From NCBI GenBank assembly GCA_964394085.1, contig CAYMWF010000081.1:1-21515 (forward strand): a stretch of DNA of 21,515 nucleotides. Direction: 5' to 3'. The notes below the pieces were generated by a model. It did not search any database, had not been told where the DNA came from, and was given only the letters and a program-made list of their open reading frames with translations. Position numbers and translations under genes: made by a program. This DNA comes from CAYMWF01 sp964394085 [NCBI: uncultured Gemmatimonadota bacterium]. GTDB lineage: Bacteria > GCA-2686955 > CAYMWF01. Below, piece after piece: positions 1-7,590 of this stretch (positions within the stretch are counted from its first letter, which is position 1; each line of letters begins with the position of its first letter).

Positions 1-342
1 GCTCTCAGAAACGTGTTCTCCTTTGGGCTGAACGCATCGTTTCCCGGGTTCTTCAACCGGTTCCCCACAGGCTTTTCACCTGGACCATCCCGAAACTCTT
101 GAGGGCTTGCTTCCGATATGACCGTTCCCTTCTCGGCAAACTCGCGTTGCATTAGCCAAAACAACAAATATAGCTCGATTGACAGGGAGGTCGAATCGCG
201 TGAAATCATCCGATTCGGAACGAAACTCAAGAGGCGAGACGAAGATTGCGCGCTACGGGAAATTGTAGTAATTTAGCTTGTTTTTCCCACTGCTGAGGCT
301 CCCCGGCACCGGAAACGTCGGGTTTACCAGGAGAGAATATAA
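1..342. other. Non-coding leader region upstream of sulfotransferase
   Basis: I see no convincing gene here. The stretch holds one copy of the dispersed repeat (74-216), then an A/T-richer stretch at about 262-290, and ends with the ribosome binding site of the sulfotransferase (AGGAG at 329-333). Reading 163-216 in one frame gives a short peptide-like stretch (IDREVESREIIRF) that resembles the translation of 11430-11483 (IDREAEKREVVEF). Part of this DNA may therefore be decayed coding sequence. No tRNA, terminator with a T-run or strong promoter was found. Confidence 0.55.
74..216 (+). repeat. Dispersed repeat, copy A (two modules)
   Basis: Module 1 (81-143) matches 14416-14478 at 57 of 63 positions by eye, without gaps. 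Its first 21 bases (74-94) match 11299-11319 at 20 of 21 positions. Module 2 (146-216) aligns with 11412-11483 from a shared GTTGCAT through GGGAGG to a run that translates similarly in both copies. Copy A thus carries both modules, while the copy near 11.3 kb carries the start of module 1 and all of module 2, in the same order. All copies point the same way. The function is unknown. Confidence 0.7.
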
Positions 343-1356
343 ATGTCCATGCAAGAGAGAATGCTCTTCATCATCGGCACCCCGCGGTCGGGTTCCACGA
401 TGCTCGAACGGATGCTCGAGTCCCACTCGGAGATCTACGGTCGTCCCGAGCCGCACCTGATGACCCCGCTGGCCCACCTGGGCTACTGGGCAAACGTAGA
501 GAAAGCGCCCTATGACCACGTGCTGGCCGCCGAATCGACCCGGCAGTTCGTCGACGACCTGCCGAACAGGGAATCCGATTACTACGACGCTTGCCGGGCC
601 TACGCCGACATCCTCTACGGTCGGATGCTCGAACCCTCCGGCAAGCGCTACTTCCTGGACAAGACCCCGGCCTACGGCCTGGTGGTGCCCTTCCTGGCCA
701 ACCTCTACCCCCAGGCGCGGTATGTCGTGCTCACCCGGCACCCGCTGGCCATCTTCAGCTCCTTCGCCAACTCCTTCTTCGACGGCGACTACCAGCTGGC
801 CCAGGAGTACAACCCGCTGCTCAACCGCTATGTGCCGGTGATGGCCTGGTTCCTGCGCGAGCGGCCGGTGCCGATGATCCACGTGCGCTATGAGGACATC
901 ACCCGCGAGCCGGAGAAGAAGGTCAGGGAGATCCTCGACTTCCTCGACCTGCCCTTCGAGGAGGGATGTGTGGAGTACGGCCGCAAGGAGCCGGAGGCCA
1001 AGGGACTCGGCGACCCGCTGGGGGTCAAGCAGCACACCCGGCCGGTCACCACCTCCATCGCCAAGTGGGCCGAGGAGCTGGCCAACGACCAGACCAAGCT
1101 CGCGCTGATGGAGAAAGTCATCGGCAAGCTCGACCCCGAGGACCTGCGCACCTGGGGCTACCCGCCGGAAGAGCTGTGGAAGCCGCTGCACGACGCAGAT
1201 TCCGCCGGCATCGGGCCGAAGAAGGTGAAGATGAACAAGTACCGTCTGCAGCGCAAGCTGATCGTCCGCTCCCGCGTGGCGATCAAGGGCAGCTTCCTCG
1301 AGGGCCTGCTGCGCAAAGTGCGACTGGCCTGCGACGTGCTCCTGCGGGAGTATTGA
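343..1356 (+). CDS. PAPS-dependent sulfotransferase family protein
   Basis: This 337-residue protein belongs to the P-loop sulfotransferase superfamily, which moves sulfate from PAPS to hydroxyl or amino groups. Near the N-terminus it has the 5'-phosphosulfate loop GTPRSGSTML (residues 12-21). YFLDKTPAYG (103-112) and RYVVLTRHPLAIFSS (126-140) follow; in the latter R132 and S139/S140 match the 3'-phosphate-binding site. MIHVRYEDI is the usual later motif. There is no signal peptide or membrane helix, so it is probably cytosolic. The ATG at 343 is chosen because AGGAG (329-333) lies 9 bases upstream. Third codon positions are almost all G or C, unlike the genes of the neighbouring minus-strand cluster, so it may have been acquired. 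The acceptor cannot be read from sequence; a polysaccharide, lipid or protein tyrosine is possible. Confidence 0.85.
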   Translation: MSMQERMLFIIGTPRSGSTMLERMLESHSEIYGRPEPHLMTPLAHLGYWANVEKAPYDHVLAAESTRQFVDDLPNRESDYYDACRAYADILYGRMLEPSGKRYFLDKTPAYGLVVPFLANLYPQARYVVLTRHPLAIFSSFANSFFDGDYQLAQEYNPLLNRYVPVMAWFLRERPVPMIHVRYEDITREPEKKVREILDFLDLPFEEGCVEYGRKEPEAKGLGDPLGVKQHTRPVTTSIAKWAEELANDQTKLALMEKVIGKLDPEDLRTWGYPPEELWKPLHDADSAGIGPKKVKMNKYRLQRKLIVRSRVAIKGSFLEGLLRKVRLACDVLLREY

Positions 1357-1370
1357 GCCGATCCCGTACT

Positions 1371-1400
1371 CCCGGAGCGGTGATCCATCGTCGCTCCGGG
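1371..1400 (+). terminator. Hairpin after sulfotransferase (possible terminator)
   Basis: A perfect 9-bp stem, CCCGGAGCG/CGCTCCGGG, closes a 12-base loop and starts 14 bases after the sulfotransferase stop codon. No T-run follows on the plus strand, so it may be a factor-dependent or RNA-stabilising hairpin instead of an intrinsic terminator. Confidence 0.35.
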
Positions 1401-1483
1401 CCGACCAGAGCACGCCTTATGCCGAACATCCTCGATACATAAAAAAACGCACCCGGAGACTACGGCGCGTATTCCAACCGCTT

Positions 1484-1518
1484 CCGAAGCGGGATGCGCT
1501 CGAAAGCATCATCGATCA
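1484..1518 (+). repeat. Partial copy D of the dispersed repeat
   Basis: These 35 bases match 11315-11349 at 30 of 35 positions, beginning with CCGAAGCGGGATG and ending CGATCA. The segment lies between the convergent sulfotransferase and PEP-binding genes. The rest of the 1357-1601 gap holds two small hairpins and no gene that I can support. Confidence 0.5.
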
Positions 1519-1569
1519 CAATTTCGGGGCGATTTTCAAGAGGTGCTGGTTTTGCTTTTTCCTATCTTT

Positions 1570-1588
1570 AATTCGGGCAAGCCGAATT
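1570..1588 (-). terminator. Small hairpin downstream of PEP-binding gene
   Basis: AATTCGG/CCGAATT forms a 7-bp stem with a 5-base loop, 13 bases beyond the stop codon of the minus-strand gene that ends at 1602. There is no T-run after it on that strand, so the terminator call is weak. Confidence 0.25.
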
Positions 1589-1601
1589 GAAATGACTTAG
1601 C

Positions 1602-4241
1602 TTATGTGCCGATATCCCGGTTGGATCCGGAATTGGTGAGCAGGCTTTCCATATCCACGGTCATTCGCTCGCGCAGAGCGTTGACCCGGTCCCGGTTGTG
1701 CATAATCATGTCGATCTGACGGGTGTGCAATACCAGGTAACCGAGAATTTTCAAATGCCCGTGCATAACCCGGCGGGGTTCGTTTTCGATTCGGGCTCTC
1801 AAGTGATCCTCTCTTATCTCGACCCGAAAATGGTGCTGTTCCAGCAGTTCGCCGATAAACTGCACCCGCTTGAGCCGCCGACTGCCGTCGGCCGCCCCTC
1901 CCTTGAATTGAAAGGTGACATAATTTTCGATGTCCCGTTCGCTGACCAGCGCCTCCAGGGTGGCGAAGTGATACCCCAGGCGGGAGCTCAGGTTGCAGTA
2001 ATGCCGGGAAATCATGAAATAGTTTTTTTCCGCATACCGGCTCCTCAGACCCGGCGTCAGGCTGCGGTCGGCGGTGGACTGAAACAGCACCGAGGCCAGG
2101 CCCCGGTGGTCGATGGCCGGAGGCCCCTCCCAGGGGACGGCGGTAAATCCCTCCCAGAAGGCCAGCATCGGTTCCGATACGATCTGGTCCAGGGTCACGT
2201 GCCTGCCCGTGACCTCTTCGGCAAACCCGTCATCCAGGTTCAGCACCCACCATTGCATGGGCACCTTGTAAAACAGCTGTTTGCTGGAACGTTCCGGAAA
2301 CGCGTGCTCGCGTCCGAAGCTGAACATTTCGTTGACCGATTTTTCATGGATAAAGCGGGTGATATCGTGCAGCGTCCGGCAGTTCCGGGGGCGAAATTCC
2401 GGCGATGACGGATCGAGCAGATTCAGGGGGATGATCAGGTGGTTGAGCTTTTCGAGCAACTGAAAAATGGGGGAGCCGGTCATGGGGTTGGATTCGACCT
2501 TCGGCCGTTTGAGCAGGCCTTCGATCCGACCAGCATAGACCCGGCGCCGATCGGCATCCAGGGTGACCTCGTCTTGGGTTTGCAGCCTATCCAGCGCTTC
2601 CGGGCAACCGAAAAGGGCCGGCACTCCGAATTCCCTGGCCACGTTGGCCAGATGGCCCGCTATACCGCCTTTTTCCGATATCACGCCCGCACAACGGCCG
2701 ATAAGGGTCGCCCAGTAGGGGGCCGCCTGACGAACCACCAGGATGCTGTTTTCCGGAAACCGCAGGGCATCGGCGCTTTTTTCTGCCTTGAAGACCGGGC
2801 CGGCAACGGCGCCGGGGCTGGCCGTTACCCCGCCTTCCAGGAGCGGCGGGCTTTCCGGAAAGTCCAGATCCGAATCCGGCACATCGTTTTCGGCATGACC
2901 GTCAGGGGTGACCATTTGAAGCGGGCGGCTCTGTAGAACGGTAATTGTTCCATCAGGCGCCATCGCCCACTCGATATCCTGTGCCCGGCCATAGTGTGAC
3001 TCGATGTCTAAAGCGATACGGGCAATTTCCAGCACCTGGTCTTTGGTCAGACAGGATTCGTCGACCCTGTCATCTGTTGTTTCCAGGCGGCGAACCCCTT
3101 CTCGGGGGTAGCCCACCAGGTGGTTGGATTTTTGACCGATCGAAGAGCTGACAATGTTCATTTCCGGTGACCGGGAGACGATAAAACTGTCATATGCCGA
3201 GGATCCGTCGACAATCGCCTTGGGAAGCCCCCAGGTGGCATCGATGTGGATGGAACTGTCGTCGGCGTCGACCGGATTTACTGAATAGGCGACACCGCCG
3301 GCGACCGCATCCACCATGAGGGTGCACCCGACGGCAACGGTGAGATCTTCATCCCGGTACCCCTTATTCAGCCGATAGATCAGGGCCTGCAGGCTGTACT
3401 TGCTGGCAACAACCTCCCGGTAAGCATCCAGAAGATGCTCACGGTGGACGTTCAGTTCGGTCCGGAACTGGCCGGCAAAGGAACCGGCTTCACTGTCCTC
3501 GAACAGGCTGCTGCTGCGTACGGCGACAGTCAGATATTCTCCATGCCGGGATTCCAGGGTTTTCCAGGCGGCTTGAATGGCACCCTCCACATCCGGAGGC
3601 ACAGGCGCTTTAACGACAGCCTGTTGAACGCGGGAGGTCAAATCGAAGAGACCGGCGGTGCCGCCATTGTCGGAGGACTGCAGAAGACGGTTGATTTCAT
3701 CATGCAGGCCCGAATGGGTCATGAAGCGATCGTAGGCTGCGGCCGTTATAACGAAACCGTCGGGAATTGTAAGACCGATGCGTTTTTGGATTTCACCCAG
3801 GTTGGCCATTTTACCGCCCGCCTGGTCGCGCCAGGTGCCGTCCAGCGAATCGAGCATGACCACCAGGGCCGTGTCGGCCGGCATCCGGGGACGGGATTGG
3901 AGCAGGTCTTGAATCTGTTCACGAATTTCGTTGAATCGAGGCAGCAGTCCCGAATAACGGCCGGAAGCCAGAACCTCGATGGACTGAATCATGCGGTGGA
4001 CACTGACCGTAATTTGGGTGCATGTTGAACGCACAAAAGTCATGCCGAAAGGAGTTGTCCCTCTGAGGGCCGTCTCCATGTCGGTCATGCACTCCAGGGC
4101 GCGGTTGTTGGCGCTGATCAGCTGCTTGAAGTGCTGGTAGCGTTCCTTGAAATTTAGACGAAGTTGCTCTGCGTCCTCCTCAGAGATGGTTGGACGTCCT
4201 TTCGAAAACCAGCGTGACAGAAAGTTTCCAATGCGTCCCAT
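1602..4241 (-). CDS. PEP/pyruvate-binding, PEP-synthase-like protein without the TIM barrel
   Basis: This 879-residue protein has a PPDK_N-type ATP-grasp domain at about 130-445 (GGKMANLGEI 142-151, VRSSSLFEDS 241-250, DIEWAM 422-427, LQSRPLQ 436-442). A phosphohistidine swivel domain follows at about 470-575, with the likely catalytic H530 in GGIAGHLANVAREFG. In PEP synthase and PPDK a TIM barrel comes next, but here it is replaced by about 300 residues that I do not recognise. It could move phosphate from ATP to H530 and on to an unknown acceptor. Residues 1-120 look helical. I chose the ATG at 4241 (MGRIGNFLSRWF) because the in-frame ATG at 4355 adds 38 atypical residues inside the previous gene; neither start has a strong ribosome binding site. 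It is the last gene of the exporter run, 89 bp after its neighbour. Confidence 0.75.
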   Translation of the reverse strand: MGRIGNFLSRWFSKGRPTISEEDAEQLRLNFKERYQHFKQLISANNRALECMTDMETALRGTTPFGMTFVRSTCTQITVSVHRMIQSIEVLASGRYSGLLPRFNEIREQIQDLLQSRPRMPADTALVVMLDSLDGTWRDQAGGKMANLGEIQKRIGLTIPDGFVITAAAYDRFMTHSGLHDEINRLLQSSDNGGTAGLFDLTSRVQQAVVKAPVPPDVEGAIQAAWKTLESRHGEYLTVAVRSSSLFEDSEAGSFAGQFRTELNVHREHLLDAYREVVASKYSLQALIYRLNKGYRDEDLTVAVGCTLMVDAVAGGVAYSVNPVDADDSSIHIDATWGLPKAIVDGSSAYDSFIVSRSPEMNIVSSSIGQKSNHLVGYPREGVRRLETTDDRVDESCLTKDQVLEIARIALDIESHYGRAQDIEWAMAPDGTITVLQSRPLQMVTPDGHAENDVPDSDLDFPESPPLLEGGVTASPGAVAGPVFKAEKSADALRFPENSILVVRQAAPYWATLIGRCAGVISEKGGIAGHLANVAREFGVPALFGCPEALDRLQTQDEVTLDADRRRVYAGRIEGLLKRPKVESNPMTGSPIFQLLEKLNHLIIPLNLLDPSSPEFRPRNCRTLHDITRFIHEKSVNEMFSFGREHAFPERSSKQLFYKVPMQWWVLNLDDGFAEEVTGRHVTLDQIVSEPMLAFWEGFTAVPWEGPPAIDHRGLASVLFQSTADRSLTPGLRSRYAEKNYFMISRHYCNLSSRLGYHFATLEALVSERDIENYVTFQFKGGAADGSRRLKRVQFIGELLEQHHFRVEIREDHLRARIENEPRRVMHGHLKILGYLVLHTRQIDMIMHNRDRVNALRERMTVDMESLLTNSGSNRDIGT

Positions 4242-4330
4242 GCGCGTCAGTCCGGGTCGGTTCGCTGTGATGTGGACGGACCTCCCGACAAGTTCCGAGA
4301 CAAGCCGGGAGGCCGGTGCACAGGTGCGGA

Positions 4331-5020
4331 TCAATGGTCCAGATCCATGCCCCATCCTTCAAACAGGTACATGATACTAAAACCAAACCACAGGGTATAA
4401 AAGACATAAAATGCCAGCGAAAAAATGACAAACCACACCTTGTCACCAACACTCTGGGGTTCGATGCCGAAGAAGTTGAAAGCGACTTCTACGGCTCTTT
4501 TGTTGACCGTGGCAACGAACTTGGCATCTTCATACTGCTTCTCACGGGTCAGTTCCTTGTCCAGCCGGTTAAAGGCATTCCACCAGTTGTAGAGCACCTG
4601 GCGAGCATCAAAGCCATACTTGTTTTCGATCGCTTCGGAGTTGTTGTTAAACATCAAATCGGCATCTTCCATGCCGGCTCCCAGAATGCGTCCCAGATCG
4701 CCCTTGATGCCGATCTGCGGGCCATCGACATGGACGGTGGCACCGGCCTTTGACAGTATTGCTGCCGTATTTTCCACCAGAGGCAGCGAATCCAGGGTTA
4801 TGGTCGTATCCACCTGTCGTCCCATGTAAGCTTTGTTCTTGGTTTGCAAGCCTTCGATGTAATTGGCCGATCCCTTCGATATGGAATTATACAAGTTATC
4901 CATGTAATTCAGTGCATTCTGATCGTCGCTGAAAACCGGCATAAACATGATGAAAAGAACGACCAGAAAACCCACCAGCAACACCAGGCCCTTATAAAAG
5001 GTCTTTTTATCCATTATCAT
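4331..5020 (-). CDS. Two-helix membrane protein of unknown function
   Basis: I do not recognise this 229-residue protein. It has a hydrophobic helix at about 10-30 and a second at about 195-220. Between them lies a mostly soluble region of about 165 residues with many N, D and K, probably outside the cytoplasm if both helices span the membrane. The region includes DTTITLDSLPLVENTAAILS and GPQIGIKGDLGRILGAGMED. The start at 5020 is set by GGAGG ending 7 bases upstream, inside the last codons of the exporter gene, and the gap is only 2 bp. Such tight coupling suggests translation with the exporter and perhaps a shared complex. It is not a solute-binding protein or a known exporter subunit as far as I can tell. 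Confidence 0.75.
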   Translation of the reverse strand: MIMDKKTFYKGLVLLVGFLVVLFIMFMPVFSDDQNALNYMDNLYNSISKGSANYIEGLQTKNKAYMGRQVDTTITLDSLPLVENTAAILSKAGATVHVDGPQIGIKGDLGRILGAGMEDADLMFNNNSEAIENKYGFDARQVLYNWWNAFNRLDKELTREKQYEDAKFVATVNKRAVEVAFNFFGIEPQSVGDKVWFVIFSLAFYVFYTLWFGFSIMYLFEGWGMDLDH

Positions 5021-5022
5021 GC

Positions 5023-6309
5023 CTACACCTCCGATTTTTGCAGTCGTTTAATGTTGCTAAAAAATGTACCGATCACCCAGACTCCGAACATGCCGATGAC
5101 GATGAAAAAGGCCCAGATACCGATCGTGTCCAGGACTTTGGCGGTTGCCGCTGACAGGGGAATTACATCCATGGCCGCCAGCTTACCGGGCAGAGCAAAA
5201 GCCCGGTTGACAAAACCTGCCAGAACCGCCATGGCATAGAACCCGCGTATGGTGATGCCTTTGACGACTTTGGTGACCATGGCCCCGATCTGAATGCCGA
5301 CCAGCGAACCCAGCAGCATGCCCATAGCCAGGGTGTAGAAAATAAATCCGTAGACGGCATACTGACTTATGGAGGCATAACCGGCGGTAAAAACGATCTG
5401 AAAGATGTCGGTACCCACGGTGGTCATTGAAGATACGCCTAAAATATAAACGAAAATCGGGAAGGTGAGAAAGCCGCCCCCAACACCCATGATGGCCGCG
5501 GCAAATCCGACCAGCGCCCCGCTCAATATCAAAAACACCGAAGAAATCTGGCGGCCTCCGGGCACCAGGTTCTGGTCGAAGGTTACCATGGGCGGAATCC
5601 GCATGGACTGCAGTTTGCGGGGCAGCGAACCCAGGTCAGCGCCCTCGGATTTTCCACCGTGACCGTGTGCATCAGCGTCATCGCCTTTGCCGCGTGCCCT
5701 CAGAAAATCGATCAGCGCATAGGAGCCCAGTATACCCAGCATCAATACATAGATGGTCGTAATGAACGCATCGCTGAGCACCGGATTGATCTCATAAAGA
5801 TATCGGTTGATTACACCGCCGCCCGTTGCCCCGAGAATGGCCCCGATAAGGAAAATCAACGCCAGGGGCACGGAGATGTTGCCCAGCTTGCGGTGAATGA
5901 CACTTCCCATGATCGCCTTGGCAAAGATGTGGAACAGGTCCGTACCAACGGCTAGAATGCCCTTGATGCCTGCGCTCATCAGGGCCGGTGCGATAATAAA
6001 CCCGCCGCCGGCGCCAATGCAGCCGGTGATCAGGCCGGCTCCCAGTCCGATCATGATCGATGCCAGGAAGATGCCGGTGGAAAAAAAGGCCGGACTGTAT
6101 GCTTTTTTACTCCCCAGCACATCCGGAAGACCGGCGGCCAGATCGTCGGCGAAGGCGATTCCCCCCAGCAGGATAGGAAGCAGGCACAGGAACAAAACGA
6201 ACAGGCGCTTCCGGCTGCCCAGGATGTTGTCCGACATCTGCTTCTCCCACCGTGCGTGAGCCTTGGCGCCGGCAAGCATGAATTGAGCCCAATGTTTGAA
6301 GAATTTCAT
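5023..6309 (-). CDS. TauE/SafE-family sulfite/organosulfonate exporter
   Basis: This 428-residue multi-pass membrane protein belongs to the TauE/SafE (former DUF81) family, which exports anions such as sulfite, sulfoacetate or taurine-derived sulfonates. It shows the family's internal duplication: GLITGCIGAGGGFIIAPALM (92-111) with VGTDLFHIF (121-129), and GFAAAIMGVGGGFLTFPIFV (268-287) with VGTDIFQIVF (298-307). An extra hydrophobic segment lies at 36-54, and a loop at about 205-250 holds DDADAHGHGG. Residues 1-30 are a polar N-terminal extension. The start at 6309 is supported by AAAGGAGC about 9 bases upstream. The gene begins 16 bp after receiver 1 and ends 2 bp before the two-helix protein. 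In a sulfate- or sulfite-handling anaerobe, sulfite or sulfonate efflux is plausible, but the substrate cannot be read. Confidence 0.85.
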   Translation of the reverse strand: MKFFKHWAQFMLAGAKAHARWEKQMSDNILGSRKRLFVLFLCLLPILLGGIAFADDLAAGLPDVLGSKKAYSPAFFSTGIFLASIMIGLGAGLITGCIGAGGGFIIAPALMSAGIKGILAVGTDLFHIFAKAIMGSVIHRKLGNISVPLALIFLIGAILGATGGGVINRYLYEINPVLSDAFITTIYVLMLGILGSYALIDFLRARGKGDDADAHGHGGKSEGADLGSLPRKLQSMRIPPMVTFDQNLVPGGRQISSVFLILSGALVGFAAAIMGVGGGFLTFPIFVYILGVSSMTTVGTDIFQIVFTAGYASISQYAVYGFIFYTLAMGMLLGSLVGIQIGAMVTKVVKGITIRGFYAMAVLAGFVNRAFALPGKLAAMDVIPLSAATAKVLDTIGIWAFFIVIGMFGVWVIGTFFSNIKRLQKSEV

Positions 6310-6325
6310 TTCGGTTCAGCTCCTT

Positions 6326-6754
6326 TCAAAAAAATTTATGTACGTTAGTCTTTGGTTTTCCCGTTGTCTTTTTTTTCAGTCGCGTGATTCTGGCGTTGTA
6401 GGCGTCCTCCAGCTTGAACATCAGTTCGTCGATGCCTACCGGTTTCATCAAATAGTCAAAAGCGCCTTTTTCGATACCTTCGACCGCAGCCTCGACATTG
6501 GCGTGTCCGGTCAGCATGATCACCTCGATAGTCGGATCTAACTTCTTGATCGCCTGCAGTACCTGCATGCCGTCCATGCCGGGCATCTTGTAGTCCAGGG
6601 CCACCACATCCACGGTGTCCTGTTGCAGCGTGGTCAGGGCAATCTCTCCATTGACAGCCCTGAGCACCCGGACATTACGTTTTTCCAGGCGTTTGGACAA
6701 CGTGTTGAGAAAATCTTCCTCATCGTCGACGATCATTACCGTGAATCTGCTCAT
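6326..6754 (-). CDS. Single-domain response regulator (receiver 1)
   Basis: This 142-residue CheY-like receiver has no output domain. The acidic pocket is D10/D11, the phosphorylation site D54 (VVALDYKMPG), the switch residue T82 (MLTGHA) and the conserved lysine K104 (LMKPVG). After the receiver there is only a basic tail of about 25 residues (ITRLKKKTTGKPKTNVHKFF). The start overlaps the stop of receiver 2 by 4 bases (ATGA), and GGGAG lies 9 bases upstream. The gene ends 16 bp before the exporter. It is probably phosphorylated by the kinase encoded upstream in the same run and acts through protein contacts or as a phosphate sink. Confidence 0.9.
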   Translation of the reverse strand: MSRFTVMIVDDEEDFLNTLSKRLEKRNVRVLRAVNGEIALTTLQQDTVDVVALDYKMPGMDGMQVLQAIKKLDPTIEVIMLTGHANVEAAVEGIEKGAFDYLMKPVGIDELMFKLEDAYNARITRLKKKTTGKPKTNVHKFF

Positions 6755-7146
6755 GATTTGTTTCTCCCACTCTGATGCGCTTCGTGAATCTTGAGCAGCA
6801 GCTGCTCAAAATCATAGGGCTTCGATAGATAATCGAAAGCACCGTGGGACAGTCCTTCCCGCGCCGATATTTGACATCCGTGCCCGGTCAACATGATTAC
6901 TGTCAGATCGGGCGCCATCTTTTGAAATATTTTAAGAACTTCGATGCCGTCCATACCCTTCATCTTTAAATCGAGCACCGCGACGTCAAAGTCTTTATGG
7001 CGCATCTTCTGAAGGGCTTCGGTACCGTTAAGCGCGGTGGTTACGTTGACATTGCGTCGGCCCAGCCGTTTGGCCAGCACGTTGACAAACGCCTCTTCGT
7101 CATCCACCAGCAACACTCGTATGGGTTTCGGGTCATCATTGGACAT
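6751..7146 (-). CDS. Single-domain response regulator (receiver 2)
   Basis: This CheY-like receiver is about 131 residues long. Numbering from the ATG at 7146, the acidic pair is D15/D16, the phosphorylation site D59 (VAVLDLKMKG), the switch T87 (MLTGHG) and the lysine K109 (LSKPYD). An in-frame GTG at 7155 exists, but it is part of the sequence AGGTGG that ends 5 bases before the ATG at 7146, so I take the ATG as the start. The helix-4 region reads GCQISAREGLSHGAFDYL, which departs from the acidic/alanine-rich pattern of the two sister receivers and could alter partner choice. No DNA-binding or enzyme domain is attached. Confidence 0.88.
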   Translation of the reverse strand: MSNDDPKPIRVLLVDDEEAFVNVLAKRLGRRNVNVTTALNGTEALQKMRHKDFDVAVLDLKMKGMDGIEVLKIFQKMAPDLTVIMLTGHGCQISAREGLSHGAFDYLSKPYDFEQLLLKIHEAHQSGRNKS

Positions 7147-7155
7147 GGCAGCCAC

Positions 7156-7590
7156 CTATATACGCCGGATGCTTATTTCCTTCATCCGGGCTTCAATTAT
7201 TTTTTCTTCGTGTTTGCGTTTTTTCTCTGCGGCCTCATTGACCTTGTCGATCAGAACTGTCATGTCGCAGGGCTTTATGAGGTAATCAAACGCCCCCTGT
7301 TTCATGCCGTCGATTGCCGATGCGATTGTGCCGTGGCCGGTCAGCATGACAACCTCGATAAGGGGAAACTTGCGTTTGATTTCCGTAAGTGTTTCGATGC
7401 CGTCCATACCGGGCATTTTTACATCCAGGATGGCAACATCGATTATTTCGCTATTTTCACTCAGAATCTCAAGCGCCTCCATACCAGAAGTTGCCGTCAC
7501 CACCGTGAAATCACGTTTTTTCAGGCGTTTGGCCATCGGCTCCAGAAAAGCCACTTCATCATCGATAAGAAGCAGTCTATTGTTTCTCAT
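7156..7590 (-). CDS. Single-domain response regulator (receiver 3)
   Basis: This 144-residue CheY-like receiver has D10/D11, phosphorylation site D56 (VAILDVKMPG), switch T84 (MLTGHG) and K107 (LIKPCD). A charged helical tail of about 25 residues (AAEKKRKHEEKIIEARMKEI) follows, with no output domain. Two adjacent ATGs (7593 and 7590) follow AAAGGAG; the second has the better spacing (7 bases) and is used here. The gene overlaps the end of the kinase gene by 14 bases, which indicates translational coupling and makes this the nearest partner of that kinase. It is similar in the receiver core to the two downstream receivers, so the three probably arose by duplication. Confidence 0.9.
   Translation of the reverse strand: MRNNRLLLIDDEVAFLEPMAKRLKKRDFTVVTATSGMEALEILSENSEIIDVAILDVKMPGMDGIETLTEIKRKFPLIEVVMLTGHGTIASAIDGMKQGAFDYLIKPCDMTVLIDKVNEAAEKKRKHEEKIIEARMKEISIRRI

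Noticed and set aside
262-290. Promoter for the sulfotransferase (TTGCGC, 17 bases, TAATTT just upstream)
   Set aside because: Both boxes match only about 3 of 6 consensus bases, which is expected by chance in this region.
253-1413. A 386-residue open frame on the minus strand opposite the sulfotransferase
   Set aside because: It is a by-product of the very high third-position G/C of the sulfotransferase gene; its translation has low complexity (many H, V, G, L) and no recognisable motif, while the plus strand has clear PAPS-binding motifs.
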